Shown here: piece after piece, positions 1 through 8,796 of the stretch
Position numbering within the stretch: the first letter of the stretch is position 1
Layout of the letters: each line of letters begins with the position of its first letter
Source of the DNA: Nitrospira sp.
GTDB taxonomy: Bacteria; Nitrospirota; Thermodesulfovibrionia; Thermodesulfovibrionales; Dissulfurispiraceae
Length of the DNA: 60,863 bases
Assembly: GCA_002634385.1 (NCBI GenBank)
Contig: NSJL01000022.1
Coordinates: 1 to 60,863, forward strand
Reading direction: 5' to 3'
Program-made: the position numbers and the translations under genes
Notes under the pieces: model-generated
Told to the model about the DNA's origin: nothing
The model's database searches: none
What the model saw: the letters and a program-made list of their open reading frames with translations, nothing else

Positions 1-7
1 CTCCCGG

Positions 8-47
8 CTCCACTGCATTGTCGGCCTCTCCTTCCAGAGCGTATCCC
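8..47 (+). repeat. 40-bp dispersed repeat block, copy A
   Basis: The 40 bases here are identical to the reverse complement of 32903-32942. A second shared block, GCCCCGGGGATCAGGGGC at 108-125, is the reverse complement of 32881-32898. The two blocks are 60 bases apart here but only 4 bases apart in the other copy, so the element looks modular. No coding function is visible. Confidence 0.75.
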
Positions 48-247
48 CTGCTTATCATACCTTTTTGTCCCTCCGGTGACCAGTTTCTTTTAGAAAGAAT
101 CCCTGCTGCCCCGGGGATCAGGGGCTCGCAAAGAAAGAGGGTACTCCCTCGCCCCATGCCGGAGGATGCCTATTCAGAGGATGTCAATGCAGAAACTCGC
201 TGTCTCCCCCCGCGATCAAAGGGATATACAGCAAGGGGAAGCAGAGC

Positions 248-284
248 AATAAAAAAGGGGCACGGAAAAGCTCCGTGCCCCTTT
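248..284 (-). terminator. Rho-independent terminator of the one-carbon operon
   Basis: Read on the minus strand, a 13-bp perfect stem (284-272 pairing with 266-254, loop of 5) is followed by TTTTTTATT. It lies 23 bases beyond the metF stop codon and is the only strong terminator after the ten genes running from 10.1 kb. Confidence 0.9.
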
Positions 285-306
285 GGACTAGAGAGTATAA
301 GGTATC

Positions 307-1284
307 CTAATCGTTGAAGGTGGGACGGGGATAGAGCCCCGCGGCTTTGACGATCTCCGGCATGGCGCTTTCCCATTCGATGGCCTGGATATGCACGCCC
401 TTGATCCCGGGGATTTCGAGCACCTGCTGGACCAGCTCCACCGCTATCTTGATCCCCTCGGCCTCCTGCATCTCCTTGGCCTTCTTCTTGTCGTCGCCTG
501 CAGCGTCCTTCGCCTTCTGCATTCTCTGGATCAATGCGGGGGGGACGTTGACTCCCGCCACCGAAGAGTCCATATACTTGAGCATCATCGCACTCTTGGG
601 CACGATGATGCCGCCCAGGATCGCCGTCCGCTCATGCACTCCGAGGTTCCTGACCACTTCCATCTGCTTCCTGAACATCTCGATGTCATAGATGCCCTGG
701 GTCTGGATGAAGTCGGCCCCCGCGTCCACTTTCTTCTTCAGTCGGTAGGGACGGTAGTCCATCGGGTCCCCGCCGGGAGTGAAGGCGGCGCCGATGAAGA
801 GCTTCGGGGGCACTTCGAGCTTGTCCCCGCCTTCCTGGAGGCTCTCGTCGCGCATCTTTTTGAGAATGCCGACGAGCTGGATGGAGTCCACGTCATAAAC
901 GTTCTTGGCGCCCGGATGGCCCTTGAGCCTTCCCGCGGCACTGAAGGACTGGTGGTCTCCCGCGATGCAGAGACAGTTCTTGAGCCCCAGCGCCGCAGCG
1001 CCGAGGATGTCCGCCTGGATGGCGATGCGGTTGCGGTCCCTGCAGGTCATCTGCATGACCGGCTCGAGTCCCTCCCGGAGCGCCAGCACGGCGGCGGCGA
1101 TGCTCGATATGCGCACCACCGCGGTCTGGCAGTCGGTGATGTTCGCCGCATCGCAGTAGCCCTTCAGCATCCCGGCCTTCTTTATCACTTCATGGGGGTC
1201 AGCGCTCATGGGGGGACCCAGTTCGGCTGTGACGGCAGGTTTTCCGCTTGCGATGACCCGTTCAAGATTACTTCCGCTTTTCAT
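307..1284 (-). CDS. metF: Methylenetetrahydrofolate reductase, catalytic subunit
   Basis: This 325-residue protein is a MetF-family TIM barrel that reduces 5,10-methylene-THF to 5-methyl-THF in the methyl branch of the Wood-Ljungdahl pathway. Family features are the N-terminal TAELGPP strand, the NITDCQTAVVR and MQMTCRDRNR segments and the QTQGIYD segment. A good AGGAGG ribosome site precedes the ATG, 17 bases after metV. It is the last gene of a minus-strand operon with metV, mvhD and hdrABC. That is the layout known from Moorella thermoacetica, where MetF works in a complex with MetV, HdrABC and MvhD rather than as a lone NADH enzyme. Family assignment is sure; the complex is inferred from gene order. 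Confidence 0.93.
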   Translation of the reverse strand: MKSGSNLERVIASGKPAVTAELGPPMSADPHEVIKKAGMLKGYCDAANITDCQTAVVRISSIAAAVLALREGLEPVMQMTCRDRNRIAIQADILGAAALGLKNCLCIAGDHQSFSAAGRLKGHPGAKNVYDVDSIQLVGILKKMRDESLQEGGDKLEVPPKLFIGAAFTPGGDPMDYRPYRLKKKVDAGADFIQTQGIYDIEMFRKQMEVVRNLGVHERTAILGGIIVPKSAMMLKYMDSSVAGVNVPPALIQRMQKAKDAAGDDKKKAKEMQEAEGIKIAVELVQQVLEIPGIKGVHIQAIEWESAMPEIVKAAGLYPRPTFND

Positions 1285-1301
1285 TTTTCCGTTCCTCCTG
1301 C

Positions 1302-2000
1302 CTACGATTCTTTCTTCTCTTCCTGCTCTTCGAGGTCCTGGATATGCTCCAGCACGACCCTGCGGGGGCCTCCGTACAGGCCGGTGGACCAGTTCCGCGG
1401 AGGCTGGATCTCGTACAGCTTCTCCAGGGTGCCGAGCTGCTTCATCCTCTCGACGATCAGGAACCAGGCGCAGTCCACATTCGGGCTGATTTCACATTTC
1501 CCCTTGTTCGTGCCGCCGCACGGTCCGTTCATGAGGGACTTGGAACAGCGGGCCACGGGACAGATCCCGCCGGTCAGGTGGAGAATACATTTCCCGCACC
1601 CGGCGCACAGCTCCGTAAAGACCCCCGCCTGGGGCACCGCACCGAAGAACTCGGTATCGACTCCGGGGTAGACCGGTATCGTGCCGATCCTCTCGGAGAG
1701 GAAGTTGACCCCCACCCCGCAGGCAGTGGAAAGCACCAGATCGTAGGTTCTGACCTTTTCCATAACCGGGGCGAAGAATTCAGGCTCGCAATGCCTCTCC
1801 ACCGCCAGGTGGTCCACTTCCATGGCGACGCTTTCCTGCGCGGCCTTCATCCTGATCATCGAGGCGAGGATCTCCGCCTCCTTGCCGCCGCCCGCATGAC
1901 ATATGGCTACACATGTGTTACATCCGAATACCAAAACCTTCTTGAAGCTCCTGACCATCTCCCAGATTTCGTCGAATGGCTTCTGCTCGCCTACTATCAT
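1302..2000 (-). CDS. metV: MetV, zinc/iron-sulfur partner of MetF
   Basis: This 232-residue protein belongs to the MetV (methylene-THF reductase C-terminal) family. It is cysteine rich: GCNTCVAICHAGG near the N terminus, then CAGCGKC and a C-terminal CPVARCSKSLMNGPCGG segment with further cysteines, consistent with metal or Fe-S binding. Its ATG overlaps the mvhD stop (ATGA), so the two should be translationally coupled. In acetogens MetV links MetF to the HdrABC-MvhD electron-transfer module; the same role is inferred here from gene order. Confidence 0.9.
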   Translation of the reverse strand: MIVGEQKPFDEIWEMVRSFKKVLVFGCNTCVAICHAGGGKEAEILASMIRMKAAQESVAMEVDHLAVERHCEPEFFAPVMEKVRTYDLVLSTACGVGVNFLSERIGTIPVYPGVDTEFFGAVPQAGVFTELCAGCGKCILHLTGGICPVARCSKSLMNGPCGGTNKGKCEISPNVDCAWFLIVERMKQLGTLEKLYEIQPPRNWSTGLYGGPRRVVLEHIQDLEEQEEKKES

Positions 2001-2515
2001 CGCTGCTCACTCCTTTTTGTCCCGTCGCTCTTGCAGACGGCAACCCGCATCGGTGAGGGGCCGAGGGCCTGAATCTTCTCGGTAAACTGAGTACAGATCT
2101 CCGCCCATCGCGGTCCCATCGCCGCCGAGAGGTTGAACATCTCCAGGCGAGCAGGATCAATGCCCACCTTGGACAAAAGTTTTTTTATGTACTGAATTCT
2201 TCGTGCCGCGAATGAATTACCTTCCAGGTAATGACATTGTCCCTTCAGTCAGCCGGCGACAAATACGCCGTCCACGCCCTTTTCAAAAGCCCGCAGGACG
2301 TAGATATGGTCCAGCTTGCCGGTGCACGGAAGCCGGACAACTTTCACGTTTGACGGGTAGGAGAGCCTCATGACCCCTGCCAGGTCCGCTGCCGCGAATG
2401 CGCAGTAATGACAGGCAAAGGCCAGAATGTTGGGCTCCCAGCCCGGCGGTGTCTCGTGCGGCTTCTCCACGGGGGAAACCGCGTTCGGTGCTGTCGACTC
2501 CGCGAGTTTATCCAT
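1997..2515 (-). CDS. mvhD: MvhD-family Fe-S subunit with in-frame UGA (selenocysteine)
   Basis: Read straight through an in-frame TGA at 2251-2249, the frame gives 172 residues, the right length for MvhD (electron transfer to HdrA via a [2Fe-2S] cluster). The first part has CHYC (Cys35, Cys38) and LPCTG (Cys64). The part after the TGA continues the family signature as VAG-Sec-LKGQCHYLEGN, with Sec89 where homologues have Cys. Stopping at TGA would give an 88-residue fragment and lose the last conserved motif. The read-through frame ends at TGA 1999-1997, overlapping the metV ATG as expected in this operon. A 6-bp hairpin follows the UGA. The methanogen homologue VhuD is a known selenoprotein. 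The start ATG has a GAGGAGG ribosome site. Confidence 0.92.
2216..2251 (-). promoter_or_regulatory. Candidate bacterial SECIS element in mvhD
   Basis: Counting from the base after UGA (2251-2249), ATTACC at +17 to +22 pairs perfectly with GGTAAT, with the loop TGGAA at +23 to +27. Two more base pairs can form beyond a small internal loop. The distance and the G in the second loop position fit the known requirements for SelB-binding bacterial SECIS hairpins. Confidence 0.75.
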
Positions 2516-2568
2516 TACGCAATCCTCCTCTATGCTTCTTCAAAAATACGCTTCTCATGGAAATTGCC

Positions 2569-5500
2569 CTACCCCCCGATCACACCCGGCTCTTCGCACT
2601 CCACCGCGGCGTCGATCATCGCGAGGATCTGGTCGTCCCGGAAGTTGTTCACCTGGAATGCCTTTGCGGGGCAGATGCCGGCGCAGATGCCGCACCCCAT
2701 GCACTTGACTTCGTTGTGGGCGACCTTGCCGTCCTCGCCGATATACGGGGAATCGAAGGGGCAGACCCTGAAACAGCTCAGGCAGGACATACAGAGGTCC
2801 TTCCGGTGCTTGGCGATAATGCCGGAGACCGCCAGCCGCTCGTGGGAGAGGATCACCCCCGCCCGGCCCGCGGAGGCCAATGCCTGGGTGATGGTCTCGT
2901 CGAGGTTCTTGGGGGCGTGCGCAAGGCCGGAAACAAAGACCCCCTCGCTGGGAAAGTCCACCGGGCGGAGCTTCACGTGGGCCTCGAGGAAATAACCGTC
3001 GGGGTTGCGGGTTACCTTATACATCTCGCCCACCTGATCGGTGGTGGGGTGAGGCCTGAGACCGGTGGAAAGAACGAGCCAGTCCGCGTTCAGCGTCAGC
3101 TCCCTGTTCAGCATATAGTCCCATGCGGCGATCCGAACTTTGTCGCCGGCCTTTTCCACCGCGGGCTTCCGGTCCACTTCATACCGGATAAAGAGCACCC
3201 CCAGGTCGCGCGCTTTCTTGTAGTAGTCCTCGCGCAGCCCGTAGGTCCGGATGTCCCGGTAGATGATGGCCACCTGGGCGGCGGGGTTCCTTTCCTTTAT
3301 GGCGATGGCGTTCTTGACGGCGTCCTGGCAGCAGACGCGGGAACAGTACTGGTTCGGCTCCTCGCGGGAGCCCACGCACTGTATCATGACGAAGCTCTCG
3401 CCCGCCTTCGGCTGCGCCCCCCCTGCAAGTTTCTTTTCGAGCTCCCGCTGGGTGACGACCCTGTCGCTTTCTCCGTAGAGGTACTCGGTGGGCTCGTATT
3501 CCACGCCGCCGGTGGCGATGACGATCGCCCCGTGGTCGAGGGTGTCGCCGCTGCTGAGCGAGGTCTTGAAATTTCCGACGAAGCCCTCGGTCTTTTTCAC
3601 CTCGGCTCCAGTATGGACCGTGATGCGGGGATGGGCCTGCACCGCGGCGATCCTGGATTTCAGGAACTCCTGGACATCGCTCCCCTCCAGGGTGCGATGG
3701 AGGTTCCTGAGCAGACCGCCCAGCTCGCTCTCCTTCTCCACGATATGCACCTGGAAGCCCTGCTCGGCGAGGGAGAGGGCCGCCGTCATCCCGGCGATGC
3801 CGCCGCCGATGACCATGCAGGCGGGGGTGACCCCCACCGTATCGGTGGAGATGGGCTTCTGGAGCCGGGATTTCGCCACCGACATCCTGACGATTTGTTT
3901 GGCCTTTTTGGTGGCCTCCTCTTTCTTCCCCATATGGCACCAGGAGCACTGCTCGCGGATGTCCGCCAGGTCGAAGAGGTACTTGTTCAGCCCCGCCTCG
4001 CGGATTGTCTCCTGGAACAGGGGCTCATGGGTCCTGGGGGTGCAGGAAGCGATCACCACCCGGTTCAGCTTCTGGTCCTGGATGGTCTGTTTGATCACTT
4101 CCTGGTTGTCCTGGGCGCATGCGTAGATGGTATTGGTGGCGTACACCACGCCGGGGAGCTTCTTCGCCTCTTCCACCACCTCGTCGACCTTGACGGTGGA
4201 GGCGATGTTGGTGCCGCAGTGGCAAACGAAGACGCCGATCCGCGCCTCCTCTCCCGACAGGTCCCGTTCAGGGGGGAGTTCCTTCGAGGCGGTCTCGGTG
4301 CCGCGGGCCTCTCCCAGAAGGGCCATCGCCTCTCCGGCCACCGCGCTCCCCTGCATGACGGTTTCGGGGATGTCCTTCGGCCCCTGGTAGGTGCCGGTGA
4401 CGTAGATGCCCTCCCTGCTCGTCCGGACGGGACGGAGCGGCGAGGTCCTGGGGAAGCGGTACGGGGTAGTCTCGATGCCGAAGGTCTGCGCGAACTCCAC
4501 CGCATTCTTGTGCGGTTCCAGTCCGACGGACAGTACCACCATGTCGAAGGTCTCGTCCACCAGCTTTCCGTCCTCGGCGGCGTAGCGGAGGACCAGGTTC
4601 CCTGCGCCGGGCTCCTCCCGGACCGCGGAGATCATGGCGCGCTGGTACCGCACGCCGTAGTCCCTCCTGGCACGCTCCACATATTTGTCGAAATCCTTGC
4701 CGAAGGCCCTCATTTCCATATAGAAGATGGTGGGCTCTATGTTTTTGTCGTGCTCCTTGGCGATGATGGCCTGCTTGGTGGCGTACATGCAGCATACGGA
4801 GGAGCACCAGGGATTGGCGTTATGGCTGTCACGGGAGCCGACGCACTGGATCCAGGCCACTTTGCGGGGATGCTTCTCGTCGGAAGGGCGTTTCACCTCC
4901 CCTTTGTACGGGCCGGAAGCGGAGAGGACGCGCTCGAACTGGATGGAGGAGACCACGTTGGGCCAGCGCCCCAGTCCCAGCTCTCCCCTCACCCGGGCGT
5001 CGTAGCGGTCAAGTCCCGGGCCGAGGATGACGGCGCCGACCGTGAGCTCGATTTCCTTGCCTTTGTCTTCGTAGTTGATGGCCCCCGCCTTGCAGACCTT
5101 CTGGCAGCTTTTGCAGACGCCCTTGGTGAGGTAGAGGCACTGGCTTGCGTCGATGGCCCGGGTGTTGGGCACCGCCTGGGCGAAAAGCGCGTAGATCGCC
5201 TTCCTCGTGGAGAGCCCCTGCTCGAACTCGCTGGTCACTTTCTTGGGGCATTTCGCCTCGCAGTCCGCGCAGCCCGTACATTTTTCCGGGTCCACATACC
5301 GGGGCGCCAGTTTTACCCTGACTTTGAAGTCTCCGGGCTGACCCTCCACCGATACCACTTCGGCAAGCGTATGGATGTCGATGTTCAGATGCCGGCCCAC
5401 TTCCACCATTTTCGGCGAGATCATGCACATGGCGCAGTCGCCGGTGGGAAAGGTCTTGTCCAGCATCACCATGGTGCCGCCGATGGCGGGGTCCTTCTGG

Positions 5501-5616
5501 ACCATATGTACCTTGAATCCGCCGTCGGCGAGGTCAAGGGCCGCCTGCATGGCCCCGATGCCACCCCCGACGACCAGAACAGAACCATGTTTCGAGGAAG
5601 AAGTTTTTTCGCTCAT
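2569..5616 (-). CDS. hdrA: HdrA-like flavoprotein with two fused HdrA modules
   Basis: This 1015-residue protein is the flavin centre of the heterodisulfide-reductase-like module. Module 1 has an FAD fold (VVGGGIGAMQ, residues 15-24), CAMC, a ferredoxin motif CTGCADCEAKCP (113-124), more Cys at 160-175 and CSSVCC (271-276). After VFVCHCGTNI (462-471) comes a second FAD fold (VIGGGIAGM, 602-610), CSRVCC (758-763) and two C-terminal [4Fe-4S] motifs (CMSCLSCFRVCP, CMGCGICAGICP). The start chosen is the ATG overlapping the hdrB stop (ATGA) with an AAGGAG site; the frame is open further upstream, but that part lies over hdrB and is not HdrA-like. It is longer than single HdrA proteins (about 650 residues). 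The likely role is electron confurcation or bifurcation with MetFV; this is inferred. Confidence 0.9.
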   Translation of the reverse strand: MSEKTSSSKHGSVLVVGGGIGAMQAALDLADGGFKVHMVQKDPAIGGTMVMLDKTFPTGDCAMCMISPKMVEVGRHLNIDIHTLAEVVSVEGQPGDFKVRVKLAPRYVDPEKCTGCADCEAKCPKKVTSEFEQGLSTRKAIYALFAQAVPNTRAIDASQCLYLTKGVCKSCQKVCKAGAINYEDKGKEIELTVGAVILGPGLDRYDARVRGELGLGRWPNVVSSIQFERVLSASGPYKGEVKRPSDEKHPRKVAWIQCVGSRDSHNANPWCSSVCCMYATKQAIIAKEHDKNIEPTIFYMEMRAFGKDFDKYVERARRDYGVRYQRAMISAVREEPGAGNLVLRYAAEDGKLVDETFDMVVLSVGLEPHKNAVEFAQTFGIETTPYRFPRTSPLRPVRTSREGIYVTGTYQGPKDIPETVMQGSAVAGEAMALLGEARGTETASKELPPERDLSGEEARIGVFVCHCGTNIASTVKVDEVVEEAKKLPGVVYATNTIYACAQDNQEVIKQTIQDQKLNRVVIASCTPRTHEPLFQETIREAGLNKYLFDLADIREQCSWCHMGKKEEATKKAKQIVRMSVAKSRLQKPISTDTVGVTPACMVIGGGIAGMTAALSLAEQGFQVHIVEKESELGGLLRNLHRTLEGSDVQEFLKSRIAAVQAHPRITVHTGAEVKKTEGFVGNFKTSLSSGDTLDHGAIVIATGGVEYEPTEYLYGESDRVVTQRELEKKLAGGAQPKAGESFVMIQCVGSREEPNQYCSRVCCQDAVKNAIAIKERNPAAQVAIIYRDIRTYGLREDYYKKARDLGVLFIRYEVDRKPAVEKAGDKVRIAAWDYMLNRELTLNADWLVLSTGLRPHPTTDQVGEMYKVTRNPDGYFLEAHVKLRPVDFPSEGVFVSGLAHAPKNLDETITQALASAGRAGVILSHERLAVSGIIAKHRKDLCMSCLSCFRVCPFDSPYIGEDGKVAHNEVKCMGCGICAGICPAKAFQVNNFRDDQILAMIDAAVECEEPGVIGG

Positions 5617-6488
5617 ATCAGTTTCAACTCCTTTAAAAGTCCCATGGCATCCACAAAATGCCTGTCGATCTGCATCTCCTGCGGGCTGAGCCCCAGGGAG
5701 ACGCCGATCAGCTCGGTGATGAAATAGACAGGCAGACGTTCCGGGATCCCGTATTTCTCTCCCACCTGGTCCTGGTAGGCATCCATATTGAACTGGCACA
5801 TGGGACAGGTGGTGACAAAACAGTTGGCCCCCCGCGCCACCGCGTCCTTCAGGATTTTCGACATGAGGAACAGGGAGGTATCGGTGTCGTTGACCGAAGC
5901 GGCGGCGCCGCAGCAATCCGTCTTGTATCCCCAATCGAGGGGCTGGGCACCCAGCGCCTTGCAGATGGTTTCCATCCCCTGGGGGTTTTCGACGTTGTCG
6001 GGCACCTCCATATCGCAGGGGAAGCGGGTCAGCAGGCAGCCGTAGTAGCAGACGGGCTTGAGCCCTTCCAGTTTTATCTGCGCTTTTTCCGCTATTTCGC
6101 CGGACCGGGCTTTGGGCAGGAGTACCTCGAGAATGCTTCGTATCTTGATAGAACCTTCCACCTTCTTTTCGAGCTCCGCGTTGATGACGTCTTTGAGCTC
6201 GGGATCCTCTGCGAGCCGTCTCTGGGACACCAGCATCCTGCTCAGGCAGGACGAGCAGGGGATGACGATTTCGGGATACCCGCTGGCGTCCGCGATGCCC
6301 AGGTTGCGGGCGGGGAGGGCGACGGCGAGGAAGTCATCGGTCTTGCTGGCGGAGGTGGCCCCGCAACAGTTCCAGTCCTCGATCTCCTTCAATTCGAGCC
6401 CCAGCTTCCCGAGCACCAGCCTGCTCTGGATGTCGTAAAGCTCGGAAGAGGCATGCAATGTACATCCGGGATAGTACGCTATTTCCAT
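5613..6488 (-). CDS. hdrB: HdrB-like subunit, two CCG domains
   Basis: This 291-residue protein has both CCG cysteine motifs of HdrB: NCCGATSAS with CSSC, and DCCGAAASVN with CPMC. In HdrB these bind the unusual non-cubane [4Fe-4S] clusters. It follows hdrC by 37 bases and overlaps hdrA by 4. In this setting it probably passes electrons toward MetV/MetF rather than reducing CoM-S-S-CoB, because the operon is one-carbon in content and no methanogenesis gene is present. Confidence 0.93.
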   Translation of the reverse strand: MEIAYYPGCTLHASSELYDIQSRLVLGKLGLELKEIEDWNCCGATSASKTDDFLAVALPARNLGIADASGYPEIVIPCSSCLSRMLVSQRRLAEDPELKDVINAELEKKVEGSIKIRSILEVLLPKARSGEIAEKAQIKLEGLKPVCYYGCLLTRFPCDMEVPDNVENPQGMETICKALGAQPLDWGYKTDCCGAAASVNDTDTSLFLMSKILKDAVARGANCFVTTCPMCQFNMDAYQDQVGEKYGIPERLPVYFITELIGVSLGLSPQEMQIDRHFVDAMGLLKELKLI

Positions 6489-6525
6489 GATAAACCCCTG
6501 ATCTTTCAGCCGGGTGCAGGCCGCT

Positions 6526-7146
6526 TCAGCAGCCCGTCACCTTTCTTTCCGTGGACTTTTTATAAAGACTTTTGACTTCAGAGAGTTTTTTGACCTTTTC
6601 CAGGCGGAAATGCATTCTCCGTATCTTCATCATGGAGAGACCCAGTCGGGCAGTGGTTCTCATCTCGTCAAAAATGGCCTTCCACCGTCCCCTTTTGAGC
6701 TCATGGGCGGTGTTCTCCATTTCATAGATGCCCATGAACTCCACCTCGTTGAAACGGCCGAAGTGAGAGGCGGCTTTCATAAAGGCGCCATGGAAAGAGG
6801 CGACCTTCGGGAGCAGCGGTTCGGCATGGGCTTCCTTGGACATATGCTTGAGTGTCTCATTGATCCGCGCGGTCTGGATATTGTTCGGGCAGCGCGTGCC
6901 GCAGGTGTAGCAGGCGACACATTTCCAGACGAGGAGGTTGTTGAGGGCTTCTTTCGTATCGCCGAGCAGGATCATCCGTATCAGCCGGTCCGGGGTGACC
7001 CCTTCCGTCTCGTCCCCCACCGGGCACCCGGCGGCGCAGCGACGGCACTGGTAACAGGCAAGAAGGTTCTGGCCCGACCGTTCCATGATCTCCTGCAGCA
7101 GCGGTTTTGCAAGCTCGGACTCGTACTGCAAAGCTGTCGATGACAT
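6526..7146 (-). CDS. hdrC: HdrC-like ferredoxin subunit
   Basis: This 206-residue protein has two classical [4Fe-4S] motifs near the N terminus, CYQCRRCAAGCP and CVACYTCGTRCP, as in HdrC, followed by a basic helical C terminus. A GAAGGAG ribosome site precedes the ATG. It would relay electrons between HdrA and HdrB. It is the first of the hdrCBA genes, separated from folD by 165 bases that hold no gene; a secondary promoter there cannot be excluded. Confidence 0.92.
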   Translation of the reverse strand: MSSTALQYESELAKPLLQEIMERSGQNLLACYQCRRCAAGCPVGDETEGVTPDRLIRMILLGDTKEALNNLLVWKCVACYTCGTRCPNNIQTARINETLKHMSKEAHAEPLLPKVASFHGAFMKAASHFGRFNEVEFMGIYEMENTAHELKRGRWKAIFDEMRTTARLGLSMMKIRRMHFRLEKVKKLSEVKSLYKKSTERKVTGC

Positions 7147-7311
7147 AAAGGCTCCTTCGGTTCTTTTCCGAATTTTCGGGTCCGGTTTCCGGGCCCGGTT
7201 CGTACCGGGGAGGAAAGGCCGGGCTCTCCGTTCTCCCCTCCCCGTAGTCTCCTTAAACCGGGGTTTTATTCATCCCTTTATTTTACCATAGGGGACCGGT
7301 TTTTCTTCCGG

Positions 7312-8223
7312 TTAGGCCGGCAGTCCCGCATGCATCTTCGCGGAGGTGACGGTGTTCTTCATGAGCATGGTAATCGTCATCGGTCCGACGCCGCCGGGAA
7401 CAGGGGTGATGGCACCGGCGATCTCCTTGGCCGCGTCGAAATCCACGTCTCCCTTGAGGACCGGCACCGGCTTCCCGGTCTTCTCGCTTATCTTCTCCCC
7501 GACACGGTTGACGCCTACATCGATCACGCAGGCACCGGGCTTGATCCATTCAGGCTTGACGAGACCCGGCACGCCGGCGGCGACGATAAGGATGTCCGCA
7601 CGTTTGCAGTGGGCCTCGAGGTCCTTCGTCCCGGTATGCACGATGGTGACCGTCGAGTTTGCTCCCTTGCCTTTCTGGAGCATGATGTTGGCGATGGGCT
7701 TGCCCACGATGTTCGAGCGGCCGACCACCACGACTTCGGCCCCGGAGGTCTCGTAGCCGGAGCGTACGATCAGTTCCTGGATGCCTGCGGGCGTGCAGGG
7801 CAGGAACTTCGCCTCGGAGCCGCCGATCATCAGGCGTCCCACATTGACCGGGTGGAAGCAGTCCACATCCTTATCCGGATCGATGGCGTTGAGCACCTTC
7901 TTTTCGTTGATGTGCCTGGGGAGCGGGAGCTGGACAAGGATGCCGTGGATCTTCGGGTCCTTGTTGTATTTGTCCACGAGGGCGAGCAGCGCCTCTTCGG
8001 AGATGTCCTCGGGCTGATCGTCCTGAAGGGAGTAGAAACCGAGCTCGTGCGCGCTCTTCTGTTTGGCAGTTACGTAGCTGACCGATGCGGGATTCTTGCC
8101 CACCAGGATAGTCACGAGGCCGGGCACCACCCCATTTTTTTCTTTGAGGGCATCCACCTCTTTCTTGAGCTCCTCCCGGATCTGGGCGGCTACTTCGGTG
8201 CCGCTGATGATTTTTGCCGACAT
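7312..8223 (-). CDS. folD: Methylene-THF dehydrogenase / methenyl-THF cyclohydrolase
   Basis: This 303-residue protein is FolD, which interconverts 10-formyl-THF, 5,10-methenyl-THF and 5,10-methylene-THF, feeding MetF. Signatures include SYVTAKQKSA with the catalytic Lys, VQLPLPRHI, the nucleotide-binding GRSNIVGKP loop and the C-terminal TPVPGGVGPMT segment. An AAGGAGG site precedes the ATG. It sits 12 bases after folE in the same operon. Confidence 0.97.
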   Translation of the reverse strand: MSAKIISGTEVAAQIREELKKEVDALKEKNGVVPGLVTILVGKNPASVSYVTAKQKSAHELGFYSLQDDQPEDISEEALLALVDKYNKDPKIHGILVQLPLPRHINEKKVLNAIDPDKDVDCFHPVNVGRLMIGGSEAKFLPCTPAGIQELIVRSGYETSGAEVVVVGRSNIVGKPIANIMLQKGKGANSTVTIVHTGTKDLEAHCKRADILIVAAGVPGLVKPEWIKPGACVIDVGVNRVGEKISEKTGKPVPVLKGDVDFDAAKEIAGAITPVPGGVGPMTITMLMKNTVTSAKMHAGLPA

Positions 8224-8235
8224 GCTTCCTCCTTA

Positions 8236-8796
8236 TTAATAGTTTTTCTTTATGAGCTCGAGCATTTCCTCGCGGGTGCTCTGCTTGCTTCTGAAGATTC
8301 CCCTGACCGCCGAGGTGGTCGTCTTCGCCCCGGGCTTCTTGATCCCCCGCATGCTCATGCAGAGGTGCTCCGCCTCGATGACCACCATGCATCCTTTCGG
8401 TCTGAGCCTTTCCATAATGATATCAGCAAGTTGAGCGGTGAGGCGCTCCTGTACCTGGGGCCTTTTGGCGAAGTGTTCGAGGGCCCGGGGGAGCTCGCTG
8501 AGACCCACGATCCTGCTGTCGGGGATATAGGCGATATGGGCTTTGCCGATGAAGGGAAGGAGGTGGTGTTCGCATACGGAATAGAAGGGGATGTCCTTGA
8601 GGAGTACCATCTCGTCGTGGTTTTCCCCCTCGATGGGCTTCAGGAGGTCTTCGTCGGGGGTTTCGAGGCCGGAAAAGATCTCGGCGAACATCTTCGCCAC
8701 GCGCACCGGAGTCTCTTTGAGCCCCGGACGTTCCCCGTCCTCTCCTATGCCTTCAAGAATAAGCCGTACGCCCTGTTCTATTTTCCTAATGTCCAC
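8236..8796 (-). CDS. folE: GTP cyclohydrolase I
   Basis: GTP cyclohydrolase I makes dihydroneopterin triphosphate, the first step of folate synthesis. [20 protein letters not shown] with its zinc-ligand Cys and His, and [11 protein letters not shown] with the other zinc Cys, are present. I chose the GTG at 8796 because family members begin close to this point; it overlaps the end of the cyclo-ligase gene by 11 bases and has AAAGGA upstream. An ATG at 8832 would give 198 residues and a 47-base overlap with weaker initiation signals. Its place among C1-THF genes suggests folate supply tuned to pathway use. Confidence 0.93.
   Translation of the reverse strand: MDIRKIEQGVRLILEGIGEDGERPGLKETPVRVAKMFAEIFSGLETPDEDLLKPIEGENHDEMVLLKDIPFYSVCEHHLLPFIGKAHIAYIPDSRIVGLSELPRALEHFAKRPQVQERLTAQLADIIMERLRPKGCMVVIEAEHLCMSMRGIKKPGAKTTTSAVRGIFRSKQSTREEMLELIKKNY

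Larger units (their letters stand above)
1..306. other. Left-edge intergenic region, no gene
   Basis: I see no credible gene here. It holds a repeat block (8-47 and 108-125) shared with 32.88-32.94 kb and, next to metF, the terminator of the one-carbon operon. Short open frames on both strands have no recognisable protein character. Confidence 0.6.

Noticed and set aside
2249..2515. mvhD and the dsbC-like gene as pseudogenes broken by stop codons
   Set aside because: In both cases the stop is UGA at a redox-active Cys position, the frame continues intact to a sensible end, and a SECIS-like hairpin follows. Random decay would not choose these positions.
2398..5727. A 1109-codon open frame on the plus strand opposite hdrA
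   Set aside because: It mirrors the codon structure of hdrA, is rich in His/Gly/Asp/Arg without family features, and lacks an initiation signal. It is an antisense shadow of a GC-rich gene.
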